A stretch of DNA of 64,000 bases from Candidatus Zixiibacteriota bacterium (GCA_035380245.1 DAOSXA010000002.1:1-64000), one strand, 5' to 3'. Shown: positions 1 to 9,924, counted from the first letter of the stretch. Numbers and translations are program-made. The notes: a model not told the origin generated them from the letters alone.

Positions 1-546
1 ACAGCAGGCAAAAAAAAGGCAAAACCGCCTGGTGACGAAATTCGGAGTGGTAAAATCGTCTGTTGTTGATAGTGCTGTGAAAGGCCAACAGGGAAGACCT
101 GAATCACTCCCCCGATGGATATATATAGAATGGATATCGAAACCGTAATCAGGAAGCTATATCGTGAATTATGTCACAAGCAAGCTCGCTTTGAAGAAGG
201 TCTTTTTAGCGTCAATATTGTGATTATATTCACATACCGTACCTGCTGAAGCAAGTCAATGAAGTCGAATTGAAGGGTATTCATTAGAATAGAATCGGGC
301 TCGTCTTAAAAGCTGGAAATCGATCTAATAATAGAGCTATATGATCCAATAAATGGTATTATTGGGAGTGCTCGAATATGTAATGTAAGATGTAATTAGT
401 GGTATTTAATGAACGGTTAGAGATCTTTGTCTCGGAGAGGGCGATCAACTTGGGATATGGTGAAATGCTTCACAAACTGTAACAGCTCAGTGGGTCAATA
501 TATAAGCTGTCATATAACTAACGTGAGTTTAGTGAGGAGGGCAAAA
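1..546. other. AT-rich intergenic stretch, no gene seen
   Basis: No convincing coding frame, ribosome-binding site or RNA gene is visible. The stretch from about 120 to 420 looks clearly more AT-rich than the rest of the window. Near position 10-32 the minus strand would give a 4-bp stem (AGGC/GCCT) followed by a run of T, a weak terminator-like pattern for something transcribed leftward. It lies about 500 nt beyond the nearest minus-strand gene, so the link is doubtful. Confidence 0.5.
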
Positions 547-3500
547 TTATGGGCAGTCTGCCGGTGGCGGACCACTGGAAAACATATAGTCGACCATGTG
601 TATCAGATCGGTAATATCCGGATTGTCGGAGGCGCCTTCTCCGTTGATATTGGCTTCTTCCATGCAAGGAGGTGGAGGGCCGCCGTTGAATAAGTAATTG
701 ACCATGTAGACAAGGTCGCTGATTGAGATTTCCTCAGCCGGATCATTGTCGATATTGCCTCGTATAGGCGGGACACAACACCCCGAGTCACAGGCATCAC
801 CAACTCCGTTTCCATCGGTGTCGATCTGGTCCGGGTTGTAAGTATATGGGCAGTTGTCATTATCACAGGTATTGGCCGGGAAACCGGGATTGCCGTAACC
901 GTCTCCGTCATAATCAGTACAGGTGTCACAGGAATCGCCTAAGCCGTCGGCATCGAAATCTTCCTGGCCGGGATTGTAGGTTTCGAGGCATATATCGCAG
1001 GAGTCACCAACACCATCTCCGTCCAGGTCTTCCTGATCCGGATTATAGATATCGGGGCAGTTATCGAGAGTGCAGGTAGTGGCGGAATACCCCGGATCAC
1101 CGTAGCCATCGCCGTCGGAGTCGGTGCATTCATCGCAAAGGTCACCGATTCCGTCACCATCGGTATCTTCCTGCCCGGGATTGTAATTGTCGGGGCAATT
1201 GTCCGTTTCACAGGTATTTTCGGGAAAACCGGGATCTCCATAGCCGTCATTATCGAAATCGGTACAGACATCACAGGAATCGCCGAGGCCGTCGCCGTCA
1301 TAATCCGACTGATCGGGATTATAGAGATCGTTGCAGTTGTCGCAGGCATTGCCGGCGCCGTCGGCATCGGAATCGGACTGGAGGGGATTGTGAGTGTAAG
1401 GGCAATTGTCGTCCGGGCACATATTTTCAGGATGACCGGGATCGCCAAAACCATCGTTATCAGAGTCAATACAGATGTATTCCTGCCAGTCTACGCGGGC
1501 GAAGAACAGGTCGTAAGCTCCTGCGATAGTATCCTGAAGGGCGCCGATCGGATCAATATCAATGGAGTTGGTGTATCCGGACCAGAATACATTGCGATTC
1601 TGGTCGACGGCCAGGCCATAACCGAAATCATAGCCGGTGCCGCCATAATAAGTTGAATAAGCTAAAGCACCACCATCCGGTGAAAAACAGGTCAGAAACG
1701 CGTCAGAACCGCCATCGAGGAGCGGATCAAAAGCTTCTTCGGTTGGGAAATCCATGGAAGTGGTGTTGCCGGTGACAAAAACATAGCCGTTTTCTGATAT
1801 AGCAAGTCCTGAGATTACTTCATCGCCGGACCCACCCAGATAAGTACTGAAGCGAACCGTATCACCGGTTGGATTCAACTGAGTAACAATTGCCTTGTAA
1901 TAGCCGGTAAAAGTGGCGTCATAAGCGTTGACGGTAGGATAAGAATTGGAATATGTGTACCCGCCTACGGTGGCTTGAGATAAGCTGTCCAAACCGATCG
2001 TCAGAAGGAAATCGTCTACCGCTCCTCCCAGATAGGTGCTATAGACCAACGAAGCGCCACCCGTCTCAAAACAAGTCACGAAAGCGTCACCGATATGGTT
2101 GCCGCCGGCGAAAGTGGGATAAGCGGCATTAAAGATCGGGAAGTCGGTTGAGGCTGTATAGCCGGTCAGATAAACACGCAGAGCCTCATCGACAGCCAGG
2201 GCTACGGCATAATCCTCATCAGTTCCGCCTATGAACGTGACATATTCAAGCGCTGAGCCGTCAGCCGCCATAACGGCATAATAACCATCTCGGGCGCCGT
2301 CGAGAGCGCCGTCGTAAGGTGTTCCGGCTGTGGGGAGATCTGCCGATTGGGTGTGACCGGCGAAGTAGATTTTAGAACCGGAATCCAGATCGAGCCCAAT
2401 ACAAACATCGTAGGCGCTGCCGCCGAAGTAGGTACTGAAAGCAAGGGCATCACCCGCCGGTGTCAACTTGGTTATAAATCCATCCTGACCACCGGCGTTA
2501 GTGCTCTGTAAAGCACCGACAGTGGGAAAATCGGTCGAGGCCGTAGCTCCGGCAATGATGGCTGCGCTGGTGCCGTCTACCTTGATCATAAAACCCTTGT
2601 CGTCGCCGTCGGAACCACCTAAAAAGGTACTGTAAATTACCGTATCACCGTCAGGGGATATTTTTGTTATGAAGGCGTCATAATTATCGAGGGCCTCGCC
2701 ATGATAGACCGGATCGTACGGATCTATGAGTGGGAAGTCGACCGACTTGACATAGCCGGTTACATAGACATAGCCATCATCATCGAGTGCTAAGGCGCGG
2801 CTAATGTCATTACCCACGCCGCCAAAATAAGTGCTGAAAGTCAACACAGGGTCGATAACCAGAGGTTTACCGGTGTCATATAGGGGGGAGATGCTGAAGC
2901 CGAAGCTGTTGTCATCATATATGACGAATGAGCCCTCGACCGGAACTTGTTCCTCACCGTCGAATTGGTAGATGAGTGGCCGGTATTCGAAGAATTCGCC
3001 AAGCTCTGTTACAACTACCAGGTCACCGTCGGCCGAAAGGTAGAGTGAGTCAACACCGTAGTATCTCATTCTTATCGGGTCCGGTGAAACACCACTGCCG
3101 ATTTCAAAATCGTATTCGAGACGCTTGTTACTGTTTTTGAATCGAAGATCGATGCCCGGATAAACATCGTCGTACAGGAGACCATCATAAGCCTGTACTC
3201 CCGTGACCCAATTGGCCGGATTATTAGTTCGGAAATAGTTTATATTGCCGCGGATTGCAGTCGTTCCTGCCGGACGGCTCAGGTCACCGTCTACAGGTTC
3301 CAGTCGTATCAGAACGTAGTCGACGGGATCGCCGGATTCCTCAACGTTAAATCCACTCTGATCAAAAGGATCGATTGGTAAATCTGAGACAGTTGAGTCG
3401 AATAACTGCAGGTAGACGCCGTATTGAGAAAACCAGATGGTTGAACGGGAAACATCGGCACGATAATCAATTAAGGACGAGAATTGACCATGGTTGGGAA

Positions 3501-3648
3501 TAAAAAGCAGGTTACTCGCACATAATTCCAGAGCATCACCATCCAATAATTGCGGGGTGGCAACGGCATTGGCCGTTCCGCAAATGGATATGATTAAAAT
3601 TATCAGATACGCCACAAGAACGGTGAGAAGTTTGGTTACTCTTTCCAT
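547..3648 (-). CDS. Secreted SBBP-repeat protein with TSP3 repeats and dockerin tail
   Basis: About 1033 residues, exported by an N-terminal signal peptide (MERVTKLL then a long hydrophobic run). An N-terminal beta domain containing the phrase IPNHGQF is typical of proteins that carry SBBP beta-propeller repeats. About eight SBBP repeats follow (residues ~270-720; each with a core like YSTYLGG and VTGYT.S.DFP). Thrombospondin type 3 Ca-binding repeats (D.DGDG.GD.CD.C) fill ~724-956, and a two-repeat dockerin-like module ends the chain (~957-1033). An upstream in-frame ATG at 3672 has no ribosome-binding site, so 3648 is preferred because the signal peptide begins there. The likely location is the cell surface; substrate or partner is unknown. 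It is the first of four consecutive minus-strand dockerin-tailed genes. Confidence 0.88.
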   Translation of the reverse strand: MERVTKLLTVLVAYLIILIISICGTANAVATPQLLDGDALELCASNLLFIPNHGQFSSLIDYRADVSRSTIWFSQYGVYLQLFDSTVSDLPIDPFDQSGFNVEESGDPVDYVLIRLEPVDGDLSRPAGTTAIRGNINYFRTNNPANWVTGVQAYDGLLYDDVYPGIDLRFKNSNKRLEYDFEIGSGVSPDPIRMRYYGVDSLYLSADGDLVVVTELGEFFEYRPLIYQFDGEEQVPVEGSFVIYDDNSFGFSISPLYDTGKPLVIDPVLTFSTYFGGVGNDISRALALDDDGYVYVTGYVKSVDFPLIDPYDPVYHGEALDNYDAFITKISPDGDTVIYSTFLGGSDGDDKGFMIKVDGTSAAIIAGATASTDFPTVGALQSTNAGGQDGFITKLTPAGDALAFSTYFGGSAYDVCIGLDLDSGSKIYFAGHTQSADLPTAGTPYDGALDGARDGYYAVMAADGSALEYVTFIGGTDEDYAVALAVDEALRVYLTGYTASTDFPIFNAAYPTFAGGNHIGDAFVTCFETGGASLVYSTYLGGAVDDFLLTIGLDSLSQATVGGYTYSNSYPTVNAYDATFTGYYKAIVTQLNPTGDTVRFSTYLGGSGDEVISGLAISENGYVFVTGNTTSMDFPTEEAFDPLLDGGSDAFLTCFSPDGGALAYSTYYGGTGYDFGYGLAVDQNRNVFWSGYTNSIDIDPIGALQDTIAGAYDLFFARVDWQEYICIDSDNDGFGDPGHPENMCPDDNCPYTHNPLQSDSDADGAGNACDNCNDLYNPDQSDYDGDGLGDSCDVCTDFDNDGYGDPGFPENTCETDNCPDNYNPGQEDTDGDGIGDLCDECTDSDGDGYGDPGYSATTCTLDNCPDIYNPDQEDLDGDGVGDSCDICLETYNPGQEDFDADGLGDSCDTCTDYDGDGYGNPGFPANTCDNDNCPYTYNPDQIDTDGNGVGDACDSGCCVPPIRGNIDNDPAEEISISDLVYMVNYLFNGGPPPPCMEEANINGEGASDNPDITDLIHMVDYMFSSGPPPADCP

Positions 3649-3822
3649 TCGTTTCCCAAGATGCCAGATCATGGCGATGCTAAATGTTCCGGGCGGACAA
3701 ATCCAAGATACCCTCTAACTGCTTCGAAGTCAACGAAAACCTTGATCAATGAGAATGCGATTATGGCATTCAAGCCTCTCTTCGCATTCCAACGAATCAT
3801 TCTGGCTGCTCATTGGAGCAGT

Positions 3823-4764
3823 TTATATTCCGCTGCAGGTGAGCGGAGAGCCCTGCTGAAACATGAAATTAACAAGATAAACAAGGTCTGATATGTCTAT
3901 GCTGCCTTCGCCGTTTACGTTCCCTGCAGACATAACCGGCGGCGGCGGACCTTGTGAAAACATCCAGGTTACAAGATAGACCAGATCGGATATGTCTGGT
4001 CCGGCCCCGCTGTTATTTATGTCTCCGCATACATAGCCACCTGTAATGGTGATCGACCCATCAGAGACATAAACATTGGCGGAGTCGAGATAACTATAGT
4101 AATTCCAATAAGGTACGATGGAATCATTCTCGCCTTGCGGTTCATAATACACTTCCCAGTCAAGACAAGTGTCTCCATCCCAGAGATTGCAAACGTAATA
4201 AGCGGTATCCAGCACGGAATCCCTGATAGTGCCGATCGAATAGCCGGATGGATCAGAGAAATTGAAATTGAACAACTGGTCATCGTTGATATTGATATTA
4301 ACCGTTCTATCCGTTGTGGAATCCGGAATTTGATCGACATCTATGACAAGTATCAGAAGGGGAATATCATCGATTTGGGGAGCAATCCCCGGGGTGGTGG
4401 GAGCCGCCGGCAGGTTCGCAATGGCCGCAACTCTTACATCCAGAGGTTGACCGCTAACACTCCGGCTTTCGACATACTCCCAATTCTCAATCAGAGTGCC
4501 CTCAGTCACAATATCCGGTCGCAATTCAACCTTACCCGATTCACTGAGTTGGAACCAAAGGGCAAATCCGGCTACGGTGTCCTGGTAATTCTTAAAATAA
4601 ACCGGAATCTCTAGTCCCGTCTCACCCGGCTGAGCGGTTGTATCGGGGACTGAAATATCAAGGATAGCTGAAACCTGGCTTTGTGAAATGCCAACAGCCA
4701 AGAGGATAAAAATGACCAGACTTGGCAATATCAACAATCTGTGTGTTTCTGATTTCTTGTTCAT
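3823..4764 (-). CDS. Secreted cohesin-like domain protein with dockerin tail
   Basis: About 313 residues. A signal peptide follows MNKKSETHRLL. Residues ~40-240 form a beta-rich domain whose opening (VPDTTAQPGETGLEIPVYF) resembles the start of cohesin-type domains, where a conserved 'G..V.VPV' strand is common. The last ~70 residues are a two-repeat dockerin-like module (CGDINNSG...DISDLVYLV, NVNGEGSIDISDLVYLV) with Ca-binding loop residues. A longer in-frame start at 4848 would put 28 charged residues before the signal peptide and is disfavoured. No strong Shine-Dalgarno precedes 4764. A cohesin-like and a dockerin-like domain in one chain could allow self-association, but that is inference; the cohesin assignment rests on weak similarity. 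Confidence 0.78.
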   Translation of the reverse strand: MNKKSETHRLLILPSLVIFILLAVGISQSQVSAILDISVPDTTAQPGETGLEIPVYFKNYQDTVAGFALWFQLSESGKVELRPDIVTEGTLIENWEYVESRSVSGQPLDVRVAAIANLPAAPTTPGIAPQIDDIPLLILVIDVDQIPDSTTDRTVNININDDQLFNFNFSDPSGYSIGTIRDSVLDTAYYVCNLWDGDTCLDWEVYYEPQGENDSIVPYWNYYSYLDSANVYVSDGSITITGGYVCGDINNSGAGPDISDLVYLVTWMFSQGPPPPVMSAGNVNGEGSIDISDLVYLVNFMFQQGSPLTCSGI

Positions 4765-4910
4765 AGGCCAGATTATTCGACGGTCGTATTGGCCCGTCTT
4801 TCGGGTATTTTCACCACTTCTAGTAGTATTTCCAGATCGGTACGCCATAAACTAATACATCGACAGAATTAGGTCAAGCCTTCACAACGACTATCAGGCC
4901 AGTTGGATAC

Positions 4911-4942
4911 AAAAAAACGGCCATCCCACCAGGGGATGGCCG
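4911..4942 (-). terminator. Rho-independent terminator of the 4958-7654 gene
   Basis: A perfect 10-bp stem (CGGCCATCCC / GGGATGGCCG, 4918-4927 and 4933-4942) is followed on the minus strand by seven T (4917-4911). It begins 16 nt past the stop codon. Confidence 0.92.
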
Positions 4943-4957
4943 CATAAATAGGTAAAA

Positions 4958-7654
4958 TTACCAGGGGCAGTCAGGGGGACGTTCACCACCCTGGAACATA
5001 TAGACTACAAGGTAGACCATATCACCGATATTAATATTCTCATTTCCATCACCATTAACATCGGCCTCTTCAAAGCACGGTGGCTCCGGTCCGTTACCGA
5101 ACATGTAATCAACGAGATAAATCAGATCACGAACATCCGGTTGTTCAAGACCGTCATAGTTGACGTCGCCTCGGAAACCTTCGCAGCATCCGTCACAAAC
5201 GTCTCCGATGCCGTCCTCGTCGGTATCGGCCTGGTCCGGATTGTAAGCCTCGGGGCAGTTATCACAGAGATCGCCCCAGGTATCCTCGTCAACATCTTCC
5301 TGACCGGGATTATATTCATCGGGACAGTTGTCGCAAACGTCACCGTAGGTGTCTTCGTCGATATCGTTCTGGTCATTATTGTAAATAGTCGGGCAGTTGT
5401 CGACATCGCCACAGACGCCGTCGCCATCCTGGTCATTGTAGTAATCGTCGGGGCAGGCATCGCAGACATCGCCGATACCGTCGCCGTCCCGATCGGCCTG
5501 GTCGTAGTTGGCGACTTCAGGGCAATTATCACAGGCATCGCCCCAGGTGTCGGAATCGGTGTCGGTTTGCAGGTTATTAGGCGTGTTCGGGCAGTTGTCA
5601 CAAATATCGCCAACATCGTCTGAGTCGACATCTGCCTGTCCGGTGTTGGCGTCATTGGGACAATTATCACAGACATCGCCGACATCGTCTGAGTCTACGT
5701 CTGACTGATCAGTGTTGGCTTCGTTCGGGCAATTGTCGCAGACATCACCGTAGGTATCGTTGTCGACATCGTTTTGGTTGGTATTGGCCATATCCGGGCA
5801 GTTGTCGCAAACGTCTCCGACGTTATCGGAATCGCCGTCGGCCTGGTCGGTGTTGGCCACATCGGGGCAGTTGTCGCAAACGTCACCGTGGGTGTCGGAG
5901 TCGGCATCATCCTGCTCGGTGTTGGGATCGGTCGGGCAGTTGTCGCAGACATCGCCGACATTATCAGCGTCCACGTCGGACTGATCAGGATTGGCTTCTT
6001 CCGGGCAGTTGTCACAGGCGTCACCGTAGGTGTCGCTGTCGACATCGTTCTGGTCCGGATTATAGATGTCGGGGCAGTTGTCCTCGGGACAGGTATTGGC
6101 CGCGAAACCGGGATTGCCGAAACCGTCGTTGTCGGTATCGGTACATTCATCACAGGCATCGCCGATACCATCTCCATCGGTATCGTTCTGATCGTTGTTG
6201 ACCACATCGGGGCAATTGTCGCAAACATCGCCGTAATTATCGCCGTCCGCGTTTTCCTGGCCGTTGTTGGGGACAGTAAGGCAGTTATCACAGACGTTTC
6301 CGACGTCGTCTCCATCAGTATCAGCCTGGTTGGTGTTGGAGACATCGGGGCAATTATCGCAGATATCACCGACATTGTCGTTGTCGACATCCTCCTGGCC
6401 GGTGTTGGCAATATCGGGGCAATTATCGCAAACGTCACCGACGTCATCGGAGTCGGCATCGTTTTGATTCTGGTTGGCTTCAGTGGGACAATTGTCGCAA
6501 ATATCGCCGACATCATCACCGTCGGCGTCTTCCTGACCCGCATTCGGATCGAGGATACAATTGTCGCAGGCATCGCCCACGCCGTCGTTGTCAACATCCC
6601 CCTGGCCGGGATTGCTGACGTAAGGACAGTTGTCATCGGGGCAGGTATTGGCCGCGAAACCGGGATTGCCGAAACCATCATTGTCGGTGTCGGTACATTC
6701 GTCACAGACATCACCGATGCCGTCCCCGTCGGCGTCTTCCTGATACGGATTGTAGGTATCTACGCAGTTATCGACATCCCCGCAGATGCCGTCTCCGTCG
6801 ATATCGTTGTCCGGATCGTTGGGGCAGGCATCACAGGCGTCACCCAAACCATCGTCGTCGGAATCGTTTTGATTAGGGTTATAGTTATTGGGACAGTTAT
6901 CGCAGAGGGAGCCTCGGTCGTCACCGTCCGGATCGGCCTGATCGGGATTGTAAATGTCCGGACAGTTGTCGCATACATCACCGTAACCGTCGTTGTCGCC
7001 GTCGGCCTGATCGACGTTGCTTACGTACGGACAATTGTCGCAGGCATCGGCCCAGGTGTCGCCGTCGCTGTCGTTGGGATCATCCCAACAAGCGTCGATA
7101 GTATAACAAAGCGGGCCGTTCCAATAAGGGATCTGGTCGTAATCCTTGGAAAACATGACCCATTTCCAGAGACCGCTGGGGGGAAAGTACGATGAGTCGA
7201 CACAGATGGTTTTGCCGTTGTACTCATCCGAAATCGGTCCTACATCAACCGTGTAAACGATGTCGCTGAAGGGACTGGCAAGGCCGGTGCTGAACATGAT
7301 CGATCCCGCAAAACCGACCGTGTCGGCTCCCGAGCCGGTCACACGATGGTTGATCGTAAACAGCAGATCAAAAATGCTCTTGCCAATAACGCCGGTGGAA
7401 TCGGCTGCTACGGTAGTCCAGGTCGCTCCTTCGGGTGAGTAGAATCTCAGCCCGTTGGTGAATCCTTTAAGATTGGTGCCGGAGTTGTTGGTGAGGCGGA
7501 TGTTGAACGTAACCACATTGTCGGTAGGGAATCTCCCCGCCGCCGTCAATCCTTCGACGTTGTCCACGATGAATTCGGTATCCTCGGCAACGGCCAGTCC
7601 GGCGCAGACCAAGGCGAGGAGAGCGATCATCAACCGATACAGGAGACCTCTCAT
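4958..7654 (-). CDS. Secreted protein with ~25 thrombospondin type 3 repeats and dockerin tail (paralogue A)
   Basis: 898 residues. A signal peptide (MRGLLYRLMIALLALVCAG) leads into an N-terminal beta domain (~24-190) containing FIVDNVEGLTAAGRFPTDNV, shared almost unchanged with the next gene upstream. Residues ~195-820 are about 25 thrombospondin type 3 repeats of the form D.DGDG.GD.CDNCP..N..Q; such repeats bind many calcium ions and form rigid rods. The last ~76 residues are a two-repeat dockerin-like module (GDVNYDGLEQPDVRDLIYLV; ADVNGDGNENINIGDMVYLV). AAGGAGGAGCC just before the ATG fixes the start. It has its own promoter and terminator, so it is probably monocistronic. It is probably a calcium-stabilised surface stalk; the specific role is unknown. 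Confidence 0.9.
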   Translation of the reverse strand: MRGLLYRLMIALLALVCAGLAVAEDTEFIVDNVEGLTAAGRFPTDNVVTFNIRLTNNSGTNLKGFTNGLRFYSPEGATWTTVAADSTGVIGKSIFDLLFTINHRVTGSGADTVGFAGSIMFSTGLASPFSDIVYTVDVGPISDEYNGKTICVDSSYFPPSGLWKWVMFSKDYDQIPYWNGPLCYTIDACWDDPNDSDGDTWADACDNCPYVSNVDQADGDNDGYGDVCDNCPDIYNPDQADPDGDDRGSLCDNCPNNYNPNQNDSDDDGLGDACDACPNDPDNDIDGDGICGDVDNCVDTYNPYQEDADGDGIGDVCDECTDTDNDGFGNPGFAANTCPDDNCPYVSNPGQGDVDNDGVGDACDNCILDPNAGQEDADGDDVGDICDNCPTEANQNQNDADSDDVGDVCDNCPDIANTGQEDVDNDNVGDICDNCPDVSNTNQADTDGDDVGNVCDNCLTVPNNGQENADGDNYGDVCDNCPDVVNNDQNDTDGDGIGDACDECTDTDNDGFGNPGFAANTCPEDNCPDIYNPDQNDVDSDTYGDACDNCPEEANPDQSDVDADNVGDVCDNCPTDPNTEQDDADSDTHGDVCDNCPDVANTDQADGDSDNVGDVCDNCPDMANTNQNDVDNDTYGDVCDNCPNEANTDQSDVDSDDVGDVCDNCPNDANTGQADVDSDDVGDICDNCPNTPNNLQTDTDSDTWGDACDNCPEVANYDQADRDGDGIGDVCDACPDDYYNDQDGDGVCGDVDNCPTIYNNDQNDIDEDTYGDVCDNCPDEYNPGQEDVDEDTWGDLCDNCPEAYNPDQADTDEDGIGDVCDGCCEGFRGDVNYDGLEQPDVRDLIYLVDYMFGNGPEPPCFEEADVNGDGNENINIGDMVYLVVYMFQGGERPPDCPW

Positions 7655-7743
7655 ATTGGCTCCTCCTTGTGAGGGGTTAGGCGGTATGAGCCACCATGTG
7701 CTTGGTTATTCTGATGTACGGATTTCTGCGACTTGACAATTAT

Positions 7744-7772
7744 AACTAACCACCCGCTGGAAGTTTTGTCAA
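7744..7772 (-). promoter_or_regulatory. Sigma-70-type promoter for paralogue A
   Basis: On the minus strand, TTGACA (7772-7767) is separated by 17 nt from TTAGTT (7749-7744). The same arrangement and flanking sequence recur upstream of the paralogue (9822-9794), which strengthens both calls. A TATAAT further downstream with a 22-nt spacing is an alternative -10. Confidence 0.6.
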
Positions 7773-7838
7773 GCCATATTAATGTCACTGAATGTGATGC
7801 GAAGGGCTATACGCAGGATAATCCGGTGCGGAGAGTAT

Positions 7839-7871
7839 AAAAAACGGCCGACGCAAATAGCGCCGGCCGTT
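7839..7871 (-). terminator. Rho-independent terminator of the 7901-9700 gene
   Basis: The stem AACGGCCG/CGGCCGTT (7843-7850 with 7864-7871) is extended inward by CGC/GCG after one mismatch. On the minus strand it runs into a short T-rich tail. It starts 30 nt past the stop. Confidence 0.88.
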
Positions 7872-7900
7872 CCTCAAACTGGGTCGGAATAAGAAGCGAA

Positions 7901-9700
7901 TTACCAGGGGCAATCCGGGAGCGGATAATCCCCCCCGTAATGGAACATATACGATACGAGGCATACCAGATCACTGATGTCAATACGCTCTTTGCCGTCA
8001 GCGTTGATATCGGCTTCCTCAAAGCATGGCGGGTCGAATCCGTTTTGGAACATGTGCTCCACGAGATAGACCAGATCACGAATATCGGGTTCGTATAGGC
8101 CGTCATAGTTGACGTCACCGCGAATCCCCTCGCAGCAACCGTCACAAGCATCGCCAAGGCCGTCTTCGTCGGTGTCGGCCTGGTCCGGATTGTAGTCTTC
8201 CGGGCAATTATCGCAAGCGTCGCCGTAGGTGTCCTCATCGGTGTCGATCTGATCCTCGTTGTAGACGAACGGACAATTATCTACTTCGTCACAGACGCCG
8301 TCGCTGTCCGTGTCGGTGCATTCGTCACAAGCATCGCCGATGCCGTCGCCGTCCGTGTCGGTCTGGTCGTTGTTGGCTACGTCGGGGCAGTTGTCACAGG
8401 CATCGCCGTAGTCATCGCCGTCGGCATTCACCTGGTCCGGGTTATATGTGTCGGGACAGTTGTCTTCGGCGCAGGTATTGGCGGCGAATCCCGGGTTTCC
8501 AAAACCATCGCCATCCGTATCGGTGCAATCGTCGCAGGCATCGCCGATACCGTCACCGTCGGTGTCGACCTGATCGTTGTTGGCTACGGCCGGACAGTTG
8601 TCGCAGGCATCGCCGTAATCGTCGCCGTCAGTGTTCTCCTGGCCGCTGTTGGCATCATTGGGACAGTTATCACAGACGTCACCGTAGTCGTCGCCGTCGC
8701 TGTCAATCTGATCGTTGTTGTCAATATCAGGGCAGTTGTCGCAGGCGTCACCGTAGTTGTCGCCATCGGCGTTCGCCTGGCCGGGGTTGGCGTCATTGGG
8801 ACAGTTATCGCAGGCATCACCGTAGTCATCGGCGTCAACGTCGGACTGGTCCGGGTTGTAGACGTCCGGGCAGTTATCCTCAGCACAGGTATTGGCCGCG
8901 AAACCGGGATTCCCAAAACCGTCGCCGTCCGTATCGGTGCATTCGTCACAGGCATCACCGATACCGTCACCGTCGGTGTCGGCCTGATCGTCGTTGGCAA
9001 CGTCGGGGCAATTGTCGCACACATCGCCGTAGTCATCACCGTCGACATTGGATTGATCGACATTACTTATCGCGGGACAGTTGTCGCAGGCATCGGCAAT
9101 ACCGTCACTGTCGCTGTCGTTCGGGTCGTCCCAACAGGCATCGATCGTATAGCAGAGGGGACCGTTCCAGGCTGGGATCGCGTCGTAATCCTTGGACAGC
9201 ATAACCCATAGCCAGAGACCGCTGGGGGGGAAGTACGTGGAATCAACGCAGATGGTTTTGCCGTTGTCGGCATCATCGATCGGACCGACGTCAACGGTGT
9301 AGGCGATCTCGCTGAAGGGGCTCGCCAGTCCCGAACTGAACATAATCGACCCGGCGAAACCGACGGTGTCGGCGCCGGAGCCTGTTACACGATGGTTTAT
9401 AGAGAAGATGAGATCGAAGATGTCTTTACCTATGACGCCCGTGGAATCCGCCGTAACCGTGTTCCAGGTAGCGCCGTCGGGAGAGTAGAACCGAAGTCCG
9501 TTGGTGAATCCTTTGAGGTTGGTGCCGGATTCGTTCGTCAGGCGGATATTGTATGTTACGATATTGTCCGTCGGGAATCTCCCCGCAGACGTCAATCCTT
9601 CGACATTGTCCACGATGAATTCGATATCCTCGGCAGCAGCCTGTCCGGTGCAGACCAGGGCGAGGAGGGCGATCATCAACCGATTTAGGAATCCTCTCAT
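7901..9700 (-). CDS. Secreted protein with ~12 thrombospondin type 3 repeats and dockerin tail (paralogue B)
   Basis: 599 residues, a tandem paralogue of the 4958-7654 gene. The signal peptide (MRGFLNRLMIALLALVCTG) and N-terminal beta domain (~24-190) are nearly the same. The TSP3 rod (~195-522) is about half as long, with roughly a dozen repeats, some interrupted by the longer unit TDGDGFGNPGFAANTC. The dockerin-like module occupies ~524-599. The open frame continues upstream to 10186, but that part overlaps the opposite-strand symporter gene and its promoter. AAGGAGGAGCC six bases before the ATG at 9700 fixes the start. Promoter and terminator match those of paralogue A, which indicates a whole-gene duplication followed by repeat-number change. 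Confidence 0.9.
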   Translation of the reverse strand: MRGFLNRLMIALLALVCTGQAAAEDIEFIVDNVEGLTSAGRFPTDNIVTYNIRLTNESGTNLKGFTNGLRFYSPDGATWNTVTADSTGVIGKDIFDLIFSINHRVTGSGADTVGFAGSIMFSSGLASPFSEIAYTVDVGPIDDADNGKTICVDSTYFPPSGLWLWVMLSKDYDAIPAWNGPLCYTIDACWDDPNDSDSDGIADACDNCPAISNVDQSNVDGDDYGDVCDNCPDVANDDQADTDGDGIGDACDECTDTDGDGFGNPGFAANTCAEDNCPDVYNPDQSDVDADDYGDACDNCPNDANPGQANADGDNYGDACDNCPDIDNNDQIDSDGDDYGDVCDNCPNDANSGQENTDGDDYGDACDNCPAVANNDQVDTDGDGIGDACDDCTDTDGDGFGNPGFAANTCAEDNCPDTYNPDQVNADGDDYGDACDNCPDVANNDQTDTDGDGIGDACDECTDTDSDGVCDEVDNCPFVYNEDQIDTDEDTYGDACDNCPEDYNPDQADTDEDGLGDACDGCCEGIRGDVNYDGLYEPDIRDLVYLVEHMFQNGFDPPCFEEADINADGKERIDISDLVCLVSYMFHYGGDYPLPDCPW

Positions 9701-9793
9701 GCTGGCTCCTCCTTGTGAGGTATTAGGCGGTATGAGCCACCAGAGCTTGGTTTGTTCGACTATAGTCCGGGTCTTTTGCAAGTTGACAACAAT

Positions 9794-9822
9794 AAATAAC
9801 AAACGATGGGGAATTGTGTCAA
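9794..9822 (-). promoter_or_regulatory. Sigma-70-type promoter for paralogue B
   Basis: On the minus strand, TTGACA (9822-9817), 17 nt, then TTATTT (9799-9794). It is homologous in position and flanks to the promoter of paralogue A. Confidence 0.6.
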
Positions 9823-9895
9823 GGCCAAAGAGAGACAAAAACTGGATAGCGCGCACCACGATATGGGTGGGAACGTTTCTCCACATATCTTTTGG

Positions 9896-9924
9896 TTGTG
9901 CGAAGCTGCCTGTGTCTCTATAAT
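9896..9924 (+). promoter_or_regulatory. Sigma-70-type promoter of the symporter gene
   Basis: TTGTGC (9896-9901), 17-nt spacer, TATAAT (9919-9924), 45 nt upstream of the symporter ATG. It is divergent from the promoter of paralogue B. Confidence 0.6.

Noticed and set aside
5774..7195. A 473-codon open frame on the plus strand
   Set aside because: It is the antisense of the TSP3 repeats of the 4958-7654 gene. The low-complexity hydrophobic product (repeats of VVANV, VGVG) has no ribosome-binding site, and the minus-strand gene has promoter, signal peptide, domains and terminator.
4958..9700. Possible CRISPR array from the many short repeats
   Set aside because: The periodicity reflects codons of thrombospondin type 3 repeats in one open frame (units of 23 or 46 residues), with no conserved spacers and no cas genes.
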